Assembly: GCA_017469625.1 (NCBI GenBank)
Contig: JAFUGA010000018.1
Span: 229,629-293,628, forward strand
Reading direction: 5' to 3'
Origin: Bacteroidales bacterium
Lineage (GTDB): Bacteria; Bacteroidota; Bacteroidia; Bacteroidales; P3
DNA length: 64,000 nucleotides
Below the pieces are notes generated by a model. It did not search any database and had not been told where the DNA came from. It saw nothing but the letters and a program-made list of their open reading frames with translations. Positions 47,508 through 55,678 of this stretch are shown here, piece after piece (positions within the stretch are counted from its first letter, which is position 1; every line of letters begins with the position of its first letter). Both the position numbers and the translations under genes were made by a program.

Positions 47508-48212
47508 ATGAGAAACTTCGTTTTCCTGCTTCTATGTTTTGTTTGTAATTTTTGTGTTCAAGCACAAAATAAGATACAAGCAGATGTAACAGTACAACAG
47601 TTTATCTCAGGAAAAGTTTTTAATATAAAAAAGTCTGTCTTCTTTGAAAGCAATGGCAGATGTGTTACAAGAATAACTTACCCTGAAGAAATAATTTCTA
47701 TAAATAATGCTTTAGGTGAGGTTGTCTTTTATTCACCAAAGAACAATCAAGCATGGAACGAAGTAGGTAAAGACTACTCAAGCAAAAACGAGATTTTTGC
47801 AATATTCTCTTCAAATGATAGATATGATTTAGGACTATCTTCGTTGGGTTTTACTTTATCTCAGCAAGAGAAAGACTCAACGAGGATAGTCAAAACTTTT
47901 ATCCCAAAGAGTGAAAACAAAGAAATATCCAAGATAATTATGGTTTCAGAGAATGATATGCCTATCTATTGTGGATATTTCAACAAAAAAGAGGAAGAAA
48001 ACAAAAAGATATATTACCAAGATTATGTTTCTCTTCCCAAATTCTCTTTTCCAAAAAATATAACTGAAATAACTGTTACAGAGAACAATGACACCATAAT
48101 AAGAAGACAACTTTTTGATAACATAAAGTATGATAACGATGCAACATCTTCTTATTTCCAATTTCAAATACCGGATTCTGTAACTATAGTACAAGGTATT
48201 AAGAAAGAATAA
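47508..48212 (+). CDS. Exported LolA-like protein
   Basis: 234 residues. Signal peptide ending VQAQ, then a beta-rich body with features of the LolA/outer-membrane-lipoprotein-sorting fold (KKSVFFESNGRCVTRITYPEEIISINNALGEVVFYSPKNNQAW). Probably periplasmic and lipid- or lipoprotein-binding; the assignment rests on pattern, not a diagnostic motif. Its stop shares a base with the yidD start (TAATG). Confidence 0.5.
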   Translation: MRNFVFLLLCFVCNFCVQAQNKIQADVTVQQFISGKVFNIKKSVFFESNGRCVTRITYPEEIISINNALGEVVFYSPKNNQAWNEVGKDYSSKNEIFAIFSSNDRYDLGLSSLGFTLSQQEKDSTRIVKTFIPKSENKEISKIIMVSENDMPIYCGYFNKKEEENKKIYYQDYVSLPKFSFPKNITEITVTENNDTIIRRQLFDNIKYDNDATSSYFQFQIPDSVTIVQGIKKE

Positions 48213-48676
48213 TGATGAAAACGAAAAACTTTTTCCTACTTTGTCTTTGCATTTTGAGTGTTTATTTGTCTAAATCTCAGAGTAGTGAAGATATTTTTTT
48301 GTTATCAATTCACGAGTTCAAAGATAGCAAATATGATGATAGGAATGTAACCTATGGTTTCAAAGAGACAGATAGCAAAAACCCTGTATATCATATACTT
48401 TCTTCGGGTATGTTTGTTTATCAAAAGGTTTTATCGCCCATAGTTATGCGTTCGTGTGCCTATTCTCCCACTTGTTCTGGTTATAGCAAAAATTTGATAA
48501 AACATTACGGTCTTATAAGAGGAGTTATCTTTACTTCCGACCGTCTTATGCGTTGTAACAGAGTGGCTTTAGCAGGAAAAGATATGTCATTTTTTGATAC
48601 TAAAACTATGAAACACAGGGAAGACGTTTTTATATATTCTTTCAAAAACTCCAAGTTTGAAAACTATGAGAAATAG
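48212..48676 (+). CDS. yidD: YidD-family protein with a signal peptide
   Basis: 154 residues, about twice the usual YidD length. N-terminal signal-like hydrophobic segment (residues about 4-22), a 40-residue linker, then the YidD domain (about 64-130): YQKVLSPIVMRSCAYSPTCSGYSKNLIKHYGLIRGV, including the conserved Cys and the SPTCS motif. YidD aids YidC-dependent membrane insertion from the cytosolic face, so an exported version is unusual. No rnpA or yidC neighbour. Overlaps the next gene by 11 nt. Confidence 0.85.
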   Translation: MMKTKNFFLLCLCILSVYLSKSQSSEDIFLLSIHEFKDSKYDDRNVTYGFKETDSKNPVYHILSSGMFVYQKVLSPIVMRSCAYSPTCSGYSKNLIKHYGLIRGVIFTSDRLMRCNRVALAGKDMSFFDTKTMKHREDVFIYSFKNSKFENYEK

Positions 48677-49550
48677 TTTCGTTTTCATATTGTTTTCTTT
48701 GATTTTTGTTCTGTGTTTCAATGTTTCTACAGCACAGAATGATATTTTGCCGTACAAGGATTATGAGTTCATCAAATATCTTATAGGCAACGATATGAAA
48801 GAAGAAGCATTGACTTGGGCAAAAAGAGATTTTGACGAAAACAAGTATGAAAAACCTGTGGCGGATTCTGTTTTCTTTCTTAAAGGTTGGGCTTTCTACT
48901 CTTCTAAACAACTTTCCAAAGCGAGGGAATGTTTTGACAAGGTTAGCAATCAATCAAATATGAAAACAGGTGCAGTTTTCTTTTCATCCTTATCTTCTGC
49001 CTATTTAGAGGAATACGATTTGGGAGTTTCAAACCTTGAAAATAATAAAGCCTTATTAAACAATAACACAGAACTTTATGCTTTGGAACAAGCAGGATTT
49101 TCTCTTTTGAAAAGGGATTTAAAGTTGTACGAAGATTATAGCAAAAATTTCTCCTATACTACTTATAATCTGGCAGATAAGGAAAAGAATTTGGATAGTA
49201 TATTCTTCTCTTTGAAAAATTATAAGAAGAAATCACCCTTTATTGCAGCAAGTCTTTCGGCTATTGTACCAGGATTGGGCAAGGTATATGCAGGACAGAT
49301 TGGCGAAGGTGTAAGTGCTTTTCTCACAGTCGGTTCTTTTGCTGCTGTAACTACAGAAAATTGGATTAAACACGGATTTCTCAATTGGAAAACTTTACTT
49401 TTCGGTTCTTTAGGGACTGTTTTCTATGTGGGAAACATTTGGGGAAGTGCCGTAAGTGTGAAAATAGGATACGATGATTTTAACGAAAAACAAAATATCA
49501 GCATTCTGTACAATATACATCTGCCTTTGCGTAACAGTTTTGGCTTATAA
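48666..49550 (+). CDS. Exported TPR protein with C-terminal PGLG membrane segment (paralogue 1)
   Basis: 294 residues from the ATG at 48666 (MRNSFVFILFSLIF signal, ending STAQ); an in-frame TTG three codons earlier is less likely. Residues about 25-175 are helical repeats resembling TPRs (ALTWAKRDFDENKYEKPVADSVFFLKGWAFYSSKQLSKARECFDKV). From about 190: PFIAASLSAIVPGLGKVYAGQIGEGVSAFLTVG, the PGLGxxYxGxxxEG pattern of DUF5683/TM2-like membrane hairpins, then a second hydrophobic part. It shares this layout with the next gene. Confidence 0.75.
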   Translation: MRNSFVFILFSLIFVLCFNVSTAQNDILPYKDYEFIKYLIGNDMKEEALTWAKRDFDENKYEKPVADSVFFLKGWAFYSSKQLSKARECFDKVSNQSNMKTGAVFFSSLSSAYLEEYDLGVSNLENNKALLNNNTELYALEQAGFSLLKRDLKLYEDYSKNFSYTTYNLADKEKNLDSIFFSLKNYKKKSPFIAASLSAIVPGLGKVYAGQIGEGVSAFLTVGSFAAVTTENWIKHGFLNWKTLLFGSLGTVFYVGNIWGSAVSVKIGYDDFNEKQNISILYNIHLPLRNSFGL

Positions 49551-50337
49551 TCAGAACGTTTTCTCGCTTGCAGATAAATATTTTGAAGACAAGGACTATT
49601 CCAATGCTGTTTTGGAATACGAAAGAGTGTATTTCTATGCTCAAAACAGTGAAACACAAAAACTTGCTCTGCAAAAGAAAGCCTTATCTTATAAAAAGAG
49701 AGGCAAATATCTTCTTTCTGCACAAACCTTAGAACGTATTCCTCTTTATGCTATGAATTTGGAGGAAAAGGACTCTGTGTTTTATGAAAAACTTCTTTGC
49801 TTTTACCTTGCCGATGATTTTATTTCTGCTGAGAATTTATTAAAAAACAAAAGTTTAGACTTAGAAGAAAATAGTTCAAACAAAACTCTTTTGATGGAAA
49901 TCTTGGTTTATAATCAACTTGGCAATTATTCCAAAGCCAAAGACAAACTTTCAGAGTACTATAAACACACTTCTTACCTTTCAGATGAAGATAAATCCCT
50001 GTTAGACAACCTATACCAAAATCCTCCTAAACAAAAGAAAGAATCTACTGCAAAACTTCTTTCATTTATACCGGGTTTGGGACATATCTATTCAGGTTAT
50101 TGGTTTGAGGGTTTTAGTGCCTTTGTTGTGAATGGTGGAATACTTGCTTTCGGTATTTACGAGGTTTGGAAAGGAGATTATATTACAGTATGGGTTGCAG
50201 GTGCTGGACTTTTGTCTGCTGCATACACAGGCCAACAAAAAAGAGCCGTCTATCTAAGTAAAAAATATAACTACTTAAAAAACAAGTCTTTCAACAACGA
50301 AATAAAATATCTCCTCCTTCCTACACTAAAGGAATAA
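49474..50337 (+). CDS. Exported TPR protein with C-terminal PGLG membrane segment (paralogue 2)
   Basis: 287 residues. Signal peptide NKISAFCTIYICLCVTVLAYNQ, TPR-like helices (DKYFEDKDYSNAVLEYERVYFYAQ, then YNQLGNYSKAKDKLSEYY), then KLLSFIPGLGHIYSGYWFEGFSAF and further hydrophobic stretches. The first 77 nt, which encode the signal peptide, lie inside the preceding gene in another frame; the next in-frame ATG is about 90 codons on, so this long overlap is probably real. Ends 3 nt before repeat array 7. Confidence 0.78.
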   Translation: MILTKNKISAFCTIYICLCVTVLAYNQNVFSLADKYFEDKDYSNAVLEYERVYFYAQNSETQKLALQKKALSYKKRGKYLLSAQTLERIPLYAMNLEEKDSVFYEKLLCFYLADDFISAENLLKNKSLDLEENSSNKTLLMEILVYNQLGNYSKAKDKLSEYYKHTSYLSDEDKSLLDNLYQNPPKQKKESTAKLLSFIPGLGHIYSGYWFEGFSAFVVNGGILAFGIYEVWKGDYITVWVAGAGLLSAAYTGQQKRAVYLSKKYNYLKNKSFNNEIKYLLLPTLKE

Positions 50338-50339
50338 AA

Positions 50340-50486
50340 TAAAACTTCGTTTTAATTTCACAGAACTTGATTCTAATTTTCTAAAACAAAGAGATAGAAT
50401 TCTAAAACAAAGTTCTACAAAATTAAAACAAAGAGATAGAAAATTGTTTCTTTGTTTTAGAAAATTAAAACAAAGTTTCGTGGAGA
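50340..50486. repeat. 21-bp modular array 7 (7 units)
   Basis: Seven units from 50340, 2 nt after the stop of the TPR gene; centres TTC, TTG, AAA, AAA, AAA, TTT, AAA. Units six and seven meet head to head, giving CTTTGTTTTA, GAAAAT, TAAAACAAAG: a perfect 10-bp hairpin with a 6-nt loop. Between convergent genes, and no conventional terminator is seen there. Confidence 0.95.
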
Positions 50487-50577
50487 GTGGAATTATGTTT
50501 ATGGATTGTATAAATTTGCAGAAATAATATGGGTTAAAATTTTTGTTAGTAATTTTTTATACCTGAAAAACAAGATT

Positions 50578-51195
50578 TTATTTTGTATCTTCTAATTGTT
50601 TAGACATATTTTCTATTAAGACGTGAAAATTTCCTAACATTCCTAATGGAAAATCTGGAATATATACAGAACCTAAACAAATAGGTCGTTTGTAACCGTG
50701 ATAAAATGTAGGAGGTAATCTATCAAAATAGGCTGTTATTCCCAACGAACAAGTATCAAGTTTATTTTTTGCAAAATAATCATCATAAGTAAGAACATAG
50801 AAAGAAAAAGTAATTGTGTCAAAAGTACTTTTAGGTAAAGTTGATTGAAATGAATCTATTTCTATTGCTGTTGCATTCAAAATATACACCATTTTCTTTC
50901 TTACCTTTAGTTTTGTAGAACTACTATCTATGTAATAACCTATTAAACTATCTTCTATATTCACTTGAAATAGACCATAGACACGGTCTATTATATTTTC
51001 ATTACAACATTTATCTGCATTAAAAGACCTGTCAAATATATGATAGGAAATTTTATTATCCTTAGTAGTATAATATTTGAAAGTATGTATAGAACTCAAT
51101 ACATCTTCTTTGTTCGGTTTATGTTTATAGTTAGTCTGAGAATTTGATATAATTGCAAACAATATACTTATACAAACAATAATTATTTTCTTCAT
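50578..51195 (-). CDS. Exported protein of unknown function
   Basis: 205 residues. Signal peptide MKKIIIVCISILFAIISNSQ, no lipobox. The body is mixed alpha/beta with many Tyr, Ser and Ile; four Cys (two adjacent at CC near residue 62). No family recognised. Monocistronic on the minus strand. Confidence 0.7.
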   Translation of the reverse strand: MKKIIIVCISILFAIISNSQTNYKHKPNKEDVLSSIHTFKYYTTKDNKISYHIFDRSFNADKCCNENIIDRVYGLFQVNIEDSLIGYYIDSSSTKLKVRKKMVYILNATAIEIDSFQSTLPKSTFDTITFSFYVLTYDDYFAKNKLDTCSLGITAYFDRLPPTFYHGYKRPICLGSVYIPDFPLGMLGNFHVLIENMSKQLEDTK

Positions 51196-51325
51196 CGTCT
51201 AAATCCCTTTCCTGTTTCATATTCAGTTTCAGTCAAACTATAAACACTTTTCATTTGCAGTTAGTTATTCACTAATTGTTTTAAGAATAAAGAATTAGTA
51301 AGATTTTTTTACTTTTCTATTTGTA

Positions 51326-52489
51326 TTACAAGTAGTCTTTAACGTTTTGTAGGGTTATGACATCATCGCAAAGGATACTAAGGCGTTCTACTATGTTTCT
51401 CAACTGACGGATATTGCCTGTGTAGTCATAATCTTGCAAAAACTTAACAGCAGGTTTTTCTATCTTCAATTGTTTGGTTTTCACATCTTTTGCTATTATA
51501 GATAAGAAATAATCTATAAGCAAAGGAATATCCTCTCGTCTTTCTTTTAAAGCAGGGACTTTTATCTCTATAACGTTTATTCTGTGGTACAAATCTTCTC
51601 TAAATCTTCCTGCATCTATCTCTTCTCTAAGGTTTTTATTGGTTGCCGAAAGTATTCGTACATCTACCTGAATTTCTTTTTCACTACCAACAGGCAAGAT
51701 TTTCTTCTCCTGAATGGCTTGCAAAACTTTGCTTTGTGTGTTTAGGGACATATCCCCTATTTCATCTAAAAACAAAGTTCCTGTATCTGCCAACTGAAAC
51801 TTTCCTTTTTGTTTAGCAATAGCAGAAGTAAAAGAACCTTTTTCGTGTCCAAACAACTCACTCTCTATAAGGTCGTTAGGAATAGCAGCACAGTTAAGTT
51901 CTATAAAAGGATTTTTGCTTCTCAAACTTTTCTCGTAAAGCATCTTTGCAACCAATTCCTTACCCGTTCCATTCTCTCCCGTTATTAAAACTTTAGCCTC
52001 TGTTGGTGCAACCTTATCTATCATTGCCAACATTTGTTTCAATGCTGGTGAAGAGCCAATAATTTGTGTAGAACCTTGACTTAATGTTGGTTTTATGCGT
52101 TTAACAGGTTTTGGTTGAGGAATATTTTCTGCTTGTTTTTGAACTTGTTGCTTTACAACAGACAATATTTTATTCAAATCCAATGGCTTTTCTATGTAAT
52201 CAACGGCTCCATTTTTCAAACTCTCAACCGCTGTTTCTATTGTACCATGACCAGAAATCATAATAATAGGAGCAGAAGTTTTGTCTTTGCATTTGTCCAA
52301 AAACTCCAAACCGTCCATTTTCGGCATTTTAATATCGCAAAAGATAAGGTCAAAAACTTGCTGAGATATTTTATCTAAAGCGTCTTTTCCATCGGTTGCT
52401 TCGCTAACTTCATAGTTTTCAAACTCCAAGATTTCACGCAAAGCCCTTCTTATGGCTTTCTCGTCATCTATTATTAAGATATGATACAT
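51326..52489 (-). CDS. Sigma-54-type response regulator lacking a DNA-binding domain
   Basis: 387 residues. Receiver domain (1-120) with phosphoacceptor D52 and the acidic pair D8-D9, then an NtrC-type AAA+ domain with Walker A GENGTGKE (171-178), LFLDEIGDM Walker B and an R-finger region. The sigma-54 contact loop, normally GAFTGA, reads GSFTSA (218-223). The chain ends at VITLQNVKDYL, just after the AAA+ lid, with no Fis-type helix-turn-helix and no continuation downstream. It probably acts from solution, or has diverged from sigma-54 activation. Last gene of the DUF4290-murA-hutG-like operon; no histidine kinase adjacent. Confidence 0.88.
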   Translation of the reverse strand: MYHILIIDDEKAIRRALREILEFENYEVSEATDGKDALDKISQQVFDLIFCDIKMPKMDGLEFLDKCKDKTSAPIIMISGHGTIETAVESLKNGAVDYIEKPLDLNKILSVVKQQVQKQAENIPQPKPVKRIKPTLSQGSTQIIGSSPALKQMLAMIDKVAPTEAKVLITGENGTGKELVAKMLYEKSLRSKNPFIELNCAAIPNDLIESELFGHEKGSFTSAIAKQKGKFQLADTGTLFLDEIGDMSLNTQSKVLQAIQEKKILPVGSEKEIQVDVRILSATNKNLREEIDAGRFREDLYHRINVIEIKVPALKERREDIPLLIDYFLSIIAKDVKTKQLKIEKPAVKFLQDYDYTGNIRQLRNIVERLSILCDDVITLQNVKDYL

Positions 52490-52501
52490 AGAAAAAAGAT
52501 T

Positions 52502-53683
52502 TTATAAGTTCATTTTATTGTATGCTATCAACCATCTTGCAGGTACTTCGCCTTCCATAGCAGATTGGTAATCTTCATAATTACATGGTACTATGTAATG
52601 ATTGAAATACTTATATTTAGACTCTTGTGAACAAGGTACTTCTACCCACCAACGACCGCTTTTCTTACTCTTGTAAAACACAAGTTCGTCTGAATTTTCT
52701 TCTACCAAGACTGTAAATTTGTAATAGTTAGACTTGTCTTTCTGAGGAAAATCTCTCTTTCGCCACATATAACCATCTATGAAATAATACAAAGCATGGG
52801 CAACTATATGTGAAGTTCTGCCGTTTATATCTCTATCTGGGTTTATTCCTGTGAAGCAAATAGAAGTAAGTTTGTCGCTCATACCAGCGTAATTAACTAT
52901 CTTACAGAATTCTTCTCCGTAAAGACCGTGAGGAGAAGTAGAACAAGGAGCATCTGATGCTCTTATAGCATTCACATCTAAAATAACCATATCTGCATCT
53001 CTTATCATTGGCTCAACCTTTTCTAATTCGCTTTGCACCTGACCTAATCTACAATATTCAAGTCTTAGGTTGTCAAGCATTTCCAACGCTTTCTTATCTA
53101 CAAAATAAGATTGGTATGCTATATGTGTATAATCAAACAAATAGTTTGGCTCATTGCACAAAAGTTTATGTATATAATTCTCGTCTGAAACCTCTTCTTG
53201 CTCGCTGATAAGGTCTAAATGAGAATCCACATTCAAAATATTTATTATCTGAGATATATTTACATAAGCCATATACGTACCTATAACCATATCATTTGAA
53301 CCTCCAATAACTATAGGTAAGATATTGTTTTGTAAAAGTGTAGAAACAACTTCTGCCAAAGCAAAATAAGAATCTCTTACAGACTGTCCTAATTTCAAAT
53401 TGCCTAAATCTGCTATTTTAAATCTTGTATCCTGTGGCATAAGAGGATAAAAATATTTTCTAATCTCATTTGCTGCTTTTCCACAACCTACATTTCTTAG
53501 TGAGGCTCTGTCTTCCTCTACTCCAACTATTGCTATCTCAACCGTCTTATCCAAAGTTGGAAAAGGTTCTCCTTGTTTGTTTATAATAAGTTTCTCACCC
53601 CATGTAGGAAAATGATTTTCTGTTATTATGGTTTCAAATTGACTTAAATCCAAAGGCTGTAAATATGTTTCTAAGTTTTTCAT
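52502..53683 (-). CDS. HutG/arginase-family protein with incomplete metal site
   Basis: 393 residues. Ureohydrolase fold: PIVIGGSND (127-131), NVDSHLDLI (D153, H155, D157) and ILDVNAIRASDAP (D236, N238, D244). In active arginase/agmatinase/formimidoylglutamase the motifs are GGxHS, DxHxD and DxDxxDP; here the first His is Asn130 and one Asp is Asn238, so two manganese ligands are changed. Bacteroidota have a divergent group annotated formimidoylglutamase with similar changes. No hutH/U/I genes nearby, so histidine degradation is not supported. Confidence 0.75.
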   Translation of the reverse strand: MKNLETYLQPLDLSQFETIITENHFPTWGEKLIINKQGEPFPTLDKTVEIAIVGVEEDRASLRNVGCGKAANEIRKYFYPLMPQDTRFKIADLGNLKLGQSVRDSYFALAEVVSTLLQNNILPIVIGGSNDMVIGTYMAYVNISQIINILNVDSHLDLISEQEEVSDENYIHKLLCNEPNYLFDYTHIAYQSYFVDKKALEMLDNLRLEYCRLGQVQSELEKVEPMIRDADMVILDVNAIRASDAPCSTSPHGLYGEEFCKIVNYAGMSDKLTSICFTGINPDRDINGRTSHIVAHALYYFIDGYMWRKRDFPQKDKSNYYKFTVLVEENSDELVFYKSKKSGRWWVEVPCSQESKYKYFNHYIVPCNYEDYQSAMEGEVPARWLIAYNKMNL

Positions 53684-53707
53684 CTTGTGTTTTATATTTT
53701 GAATGTA

Positions 53708-55015
53708 CTAATTTATTCTCTCTATTTGAGCACCTATATTATTAAGACGCTCATCTATATTTTGATAACCTCTATCTATTTGTTCTATATTGTCTATTAC
53801 AGAAACACCTTCTGCACTCATAGCCGCAATAAGCAAGGCTACTCCTGCTCTAATATCTGGGCTTGACATCTTTATACCACGCAATTTGTACTTTCTCTCA
53901 TTGCCAATTACGGTTGCTCTGTGTGGGTCGCACAAAATAATTTTCGCACCCATATCTATAAGTTTATCTACAAAGAATAGACGACTTTCAAACATCTTTT
54001 GGTGTATAAGAACGCTACCTTTAGCCATCGTGGCTACTACAAGGGCTATACTTATTAAGTCTGGTGTAAATCCAGGCCAAGGAGCATCTGACACAGTCAT
54101 TATAGAACCGTCCATAAACTTCTCTATCTCATAAACATCTTGCGATGGTATGATTATATCGTTTTCTTCCCTTAGTATCTTTATTCCTAAGCGAGCAAAA
54201 ACATCTGGTATTATTCCAAGGTGTCGCCATTGTACGTTTCTTATTCTTATATTGCTTTGTGTCATTGCAGCCAAACCTATGAAACTTCCTACCTCTATCA
54301 TATCTGGAAGCAAGGTATGTTCGCAACCTTTCAACTCTTCTACTCCTTCTATCGTAAGAAGGTTGCTACCTACTCCACTTATCTTTGCACCCATCTTGTT
54401 TAGCATAGAACATAATTGATAAAGATAAGGTTCGCACGCTGCATTGAAAATAGTTGTCTTGCCTTCAGCGAATACACTTGCCATTACAACATTGGCTGTT
54501 CCTGTAACAGAGGCTTCATCTAAAAGCATATAGCAACCTTTCAAATTTTTGCCATCTACTTCGTAAGCATTAGTTTGGAAATTATAGGATATTCTTGCAC
54601 CAAGTTTTTCAAAAGAATTGAAATGTGTATCTAAACGTCTGCGACCTATCTTGTCGCCACCCGGTGTTGGTATATAGGCTTTTTGAAATCTTGCCAACAA
54701 TGGACCAACCAACATTATACTACCCCTTAATGTAGTAGAACGTTCGGTATATTCTTGTGTATAGATTTTATCTATATCTATGTCATCTGCTTGAAAAGTA
54801 TAGGTAGTTGGGTCTTTTTTTTCTACCTTACAACCTATGTATTTTAGCAAAGAGATAAGATTATTTACATCTCTAATATTTGGTATATTATATATTGTAA
54901 CCTTATCTTTGGTCAATAATGTTGCACATATAACCTGCAATGCTTCGTTTTTTGCACCTTGAACGTCCAAATCCCCATTCAGATGCTTTCCTCCTATAAT
55001 TCTAAATGAAGCCAT
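53708..55015 (-). CDS. murA: UDP-GlcNAc 1-carboxyvinyltransferase
   Basis: 435 residues; first committed step of peptidoglycan synthesis, using phosphoenolpyruvate. Two inside-out alpha/beta domains. K22-N23 substrate residues are present. In the flexible loop the usual PGGCAIGxR reads PGGDKIGRR, so the PEP-adduct and fosfomycin-target Cys (C115 of E. coli) is Asp121. That change is known to give natural fosfomycin resistance in other bacteria. Six nt after DUF4290. Confidence 0.96.
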   Translation of the reverse strand: MASFRIIGGKHLNGDLDVQGAKNEALQVICATLLTKDKVTIYNIPNIRDVNNLISLLKYIGCKVEKKDPTTYTFQADDIDIDKIYTQEYTERSTTLRGSIMLVGPLLARFQKAYIPTPGGDKIGRRRLDTHFNSFEKLGARISYNFQTNAYEVDGKNLKGCYMLLDEASVTGTANVVMASVFAEGKTTIFNAACEPYLYQLCSMLNKMGAKISGVGSNLLTIEGVEELKGCEHTLLPDMIEVGSFIGLAAMTQSNIRIRNVQWRHLGIIPDVFARLGIKILREENDIIIPSQDVYEIEKFMDGSIMTVSDAPWPGFTPDLISIALVVATMAKGSVLIHQKMFESRLFFVDKLIDMGAKIILCDPHRATVIGNERKYKLRGIKMSSPDIRAGVALLIAAMSAEGVSVIDNIEQIDRGYQNIDERLNNIGAQIERIN

Positions 55016-55021
55016 AGTGTT

Positions 55022-55672
55022 TTATCTTATACCTTGATTATTCCTTTTTATAACAACACCTACCTTTTTATTTTTGTTTAAAGCGGTAGTTTTTTGATTG
55101 GAATTTTTCTTTTTTGATGATGATATTATAGAACGTGTAGTTTTGAATTGGAAACTTTCTGGTAGTTTTATTTTTCCATCAGATAGAGTTTCAAAATGTT
55201 TTTTCAGCACCTCGTCATCACAAGTATTTATATTGTATTGTAGATACAACTTCTTCATTTCTTGTGCTGAAAGTTCTATAAGTATATTTTTCTCTTCTCC
55301 CTCTGGCAACTGTGTTATTTTCTTTATCATACTTTCCAACAAAGCACCATAAGGTCTGTATGTAATCTGAGAATTTTTATATTTCAACGGAGTTGGTTTT
55401 TCCTCTGCTTGCTCTGGCTGTGGTTTAGGATAAGGAGAATCTATGTCCAATTTGTAATCAGAGATTATAAACAAATGGTCCCAAAGTTTATGTAAGTAAT
55501 TCATAGAATCTCTTCCCGCTTGATTTACCTGACTCATAGCCACAATGATAGTTTTTGCATAATCGTTTCTCTTTTGTCTATCTTCTATGGTCATACAATA
55601 TTCTATCATCTTCTGAACATTTCTTCCGTATTCAGGTATAATAAGTTTATTTCGTTTGGTATTATATTCCAT
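55022..55672 (-). CDS. DUF4290 protein
   Basis: 216 residues. Starts MEYNTKRNKLIIPEYGRNVQKMIEYC, with DRQKRNDYAKTIIVAMSQVNQAG and HKLWDHLFIISDYKLDIDSPYP, which is the DUF4290 pattern found next to murA across Bacteroidota. Mostly helical, cytosolic, with a basic, low-complexity tail from about residue 180 (SSSKKKNSNQKTTALNKNKK). Function unknown; the fixed murA linkage suggests cell-wall control. Confidence 0.9.
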   Translation of the reverse strand: MEYNTKRNKLIIPEYGRNVQKMIEYCMTIEDRQKRNDYAKTIIVAMSQVNQAGRDSMNYLHKLWDHLFIISDYKLDIDSPYPKPQPEQAEEKPTPLKYKNSQITYRPYGALLESMIKKITQLPEGEEKNILIELSAQEMKKLYLQYNINTCDDEVLKKHFETLSDGKIKLPESFQFKTTRSIISSSKKKNSNQKTTALNKNKKVGVVIKRNNQGIR

Positions 55673-55678
55673 AATGAT

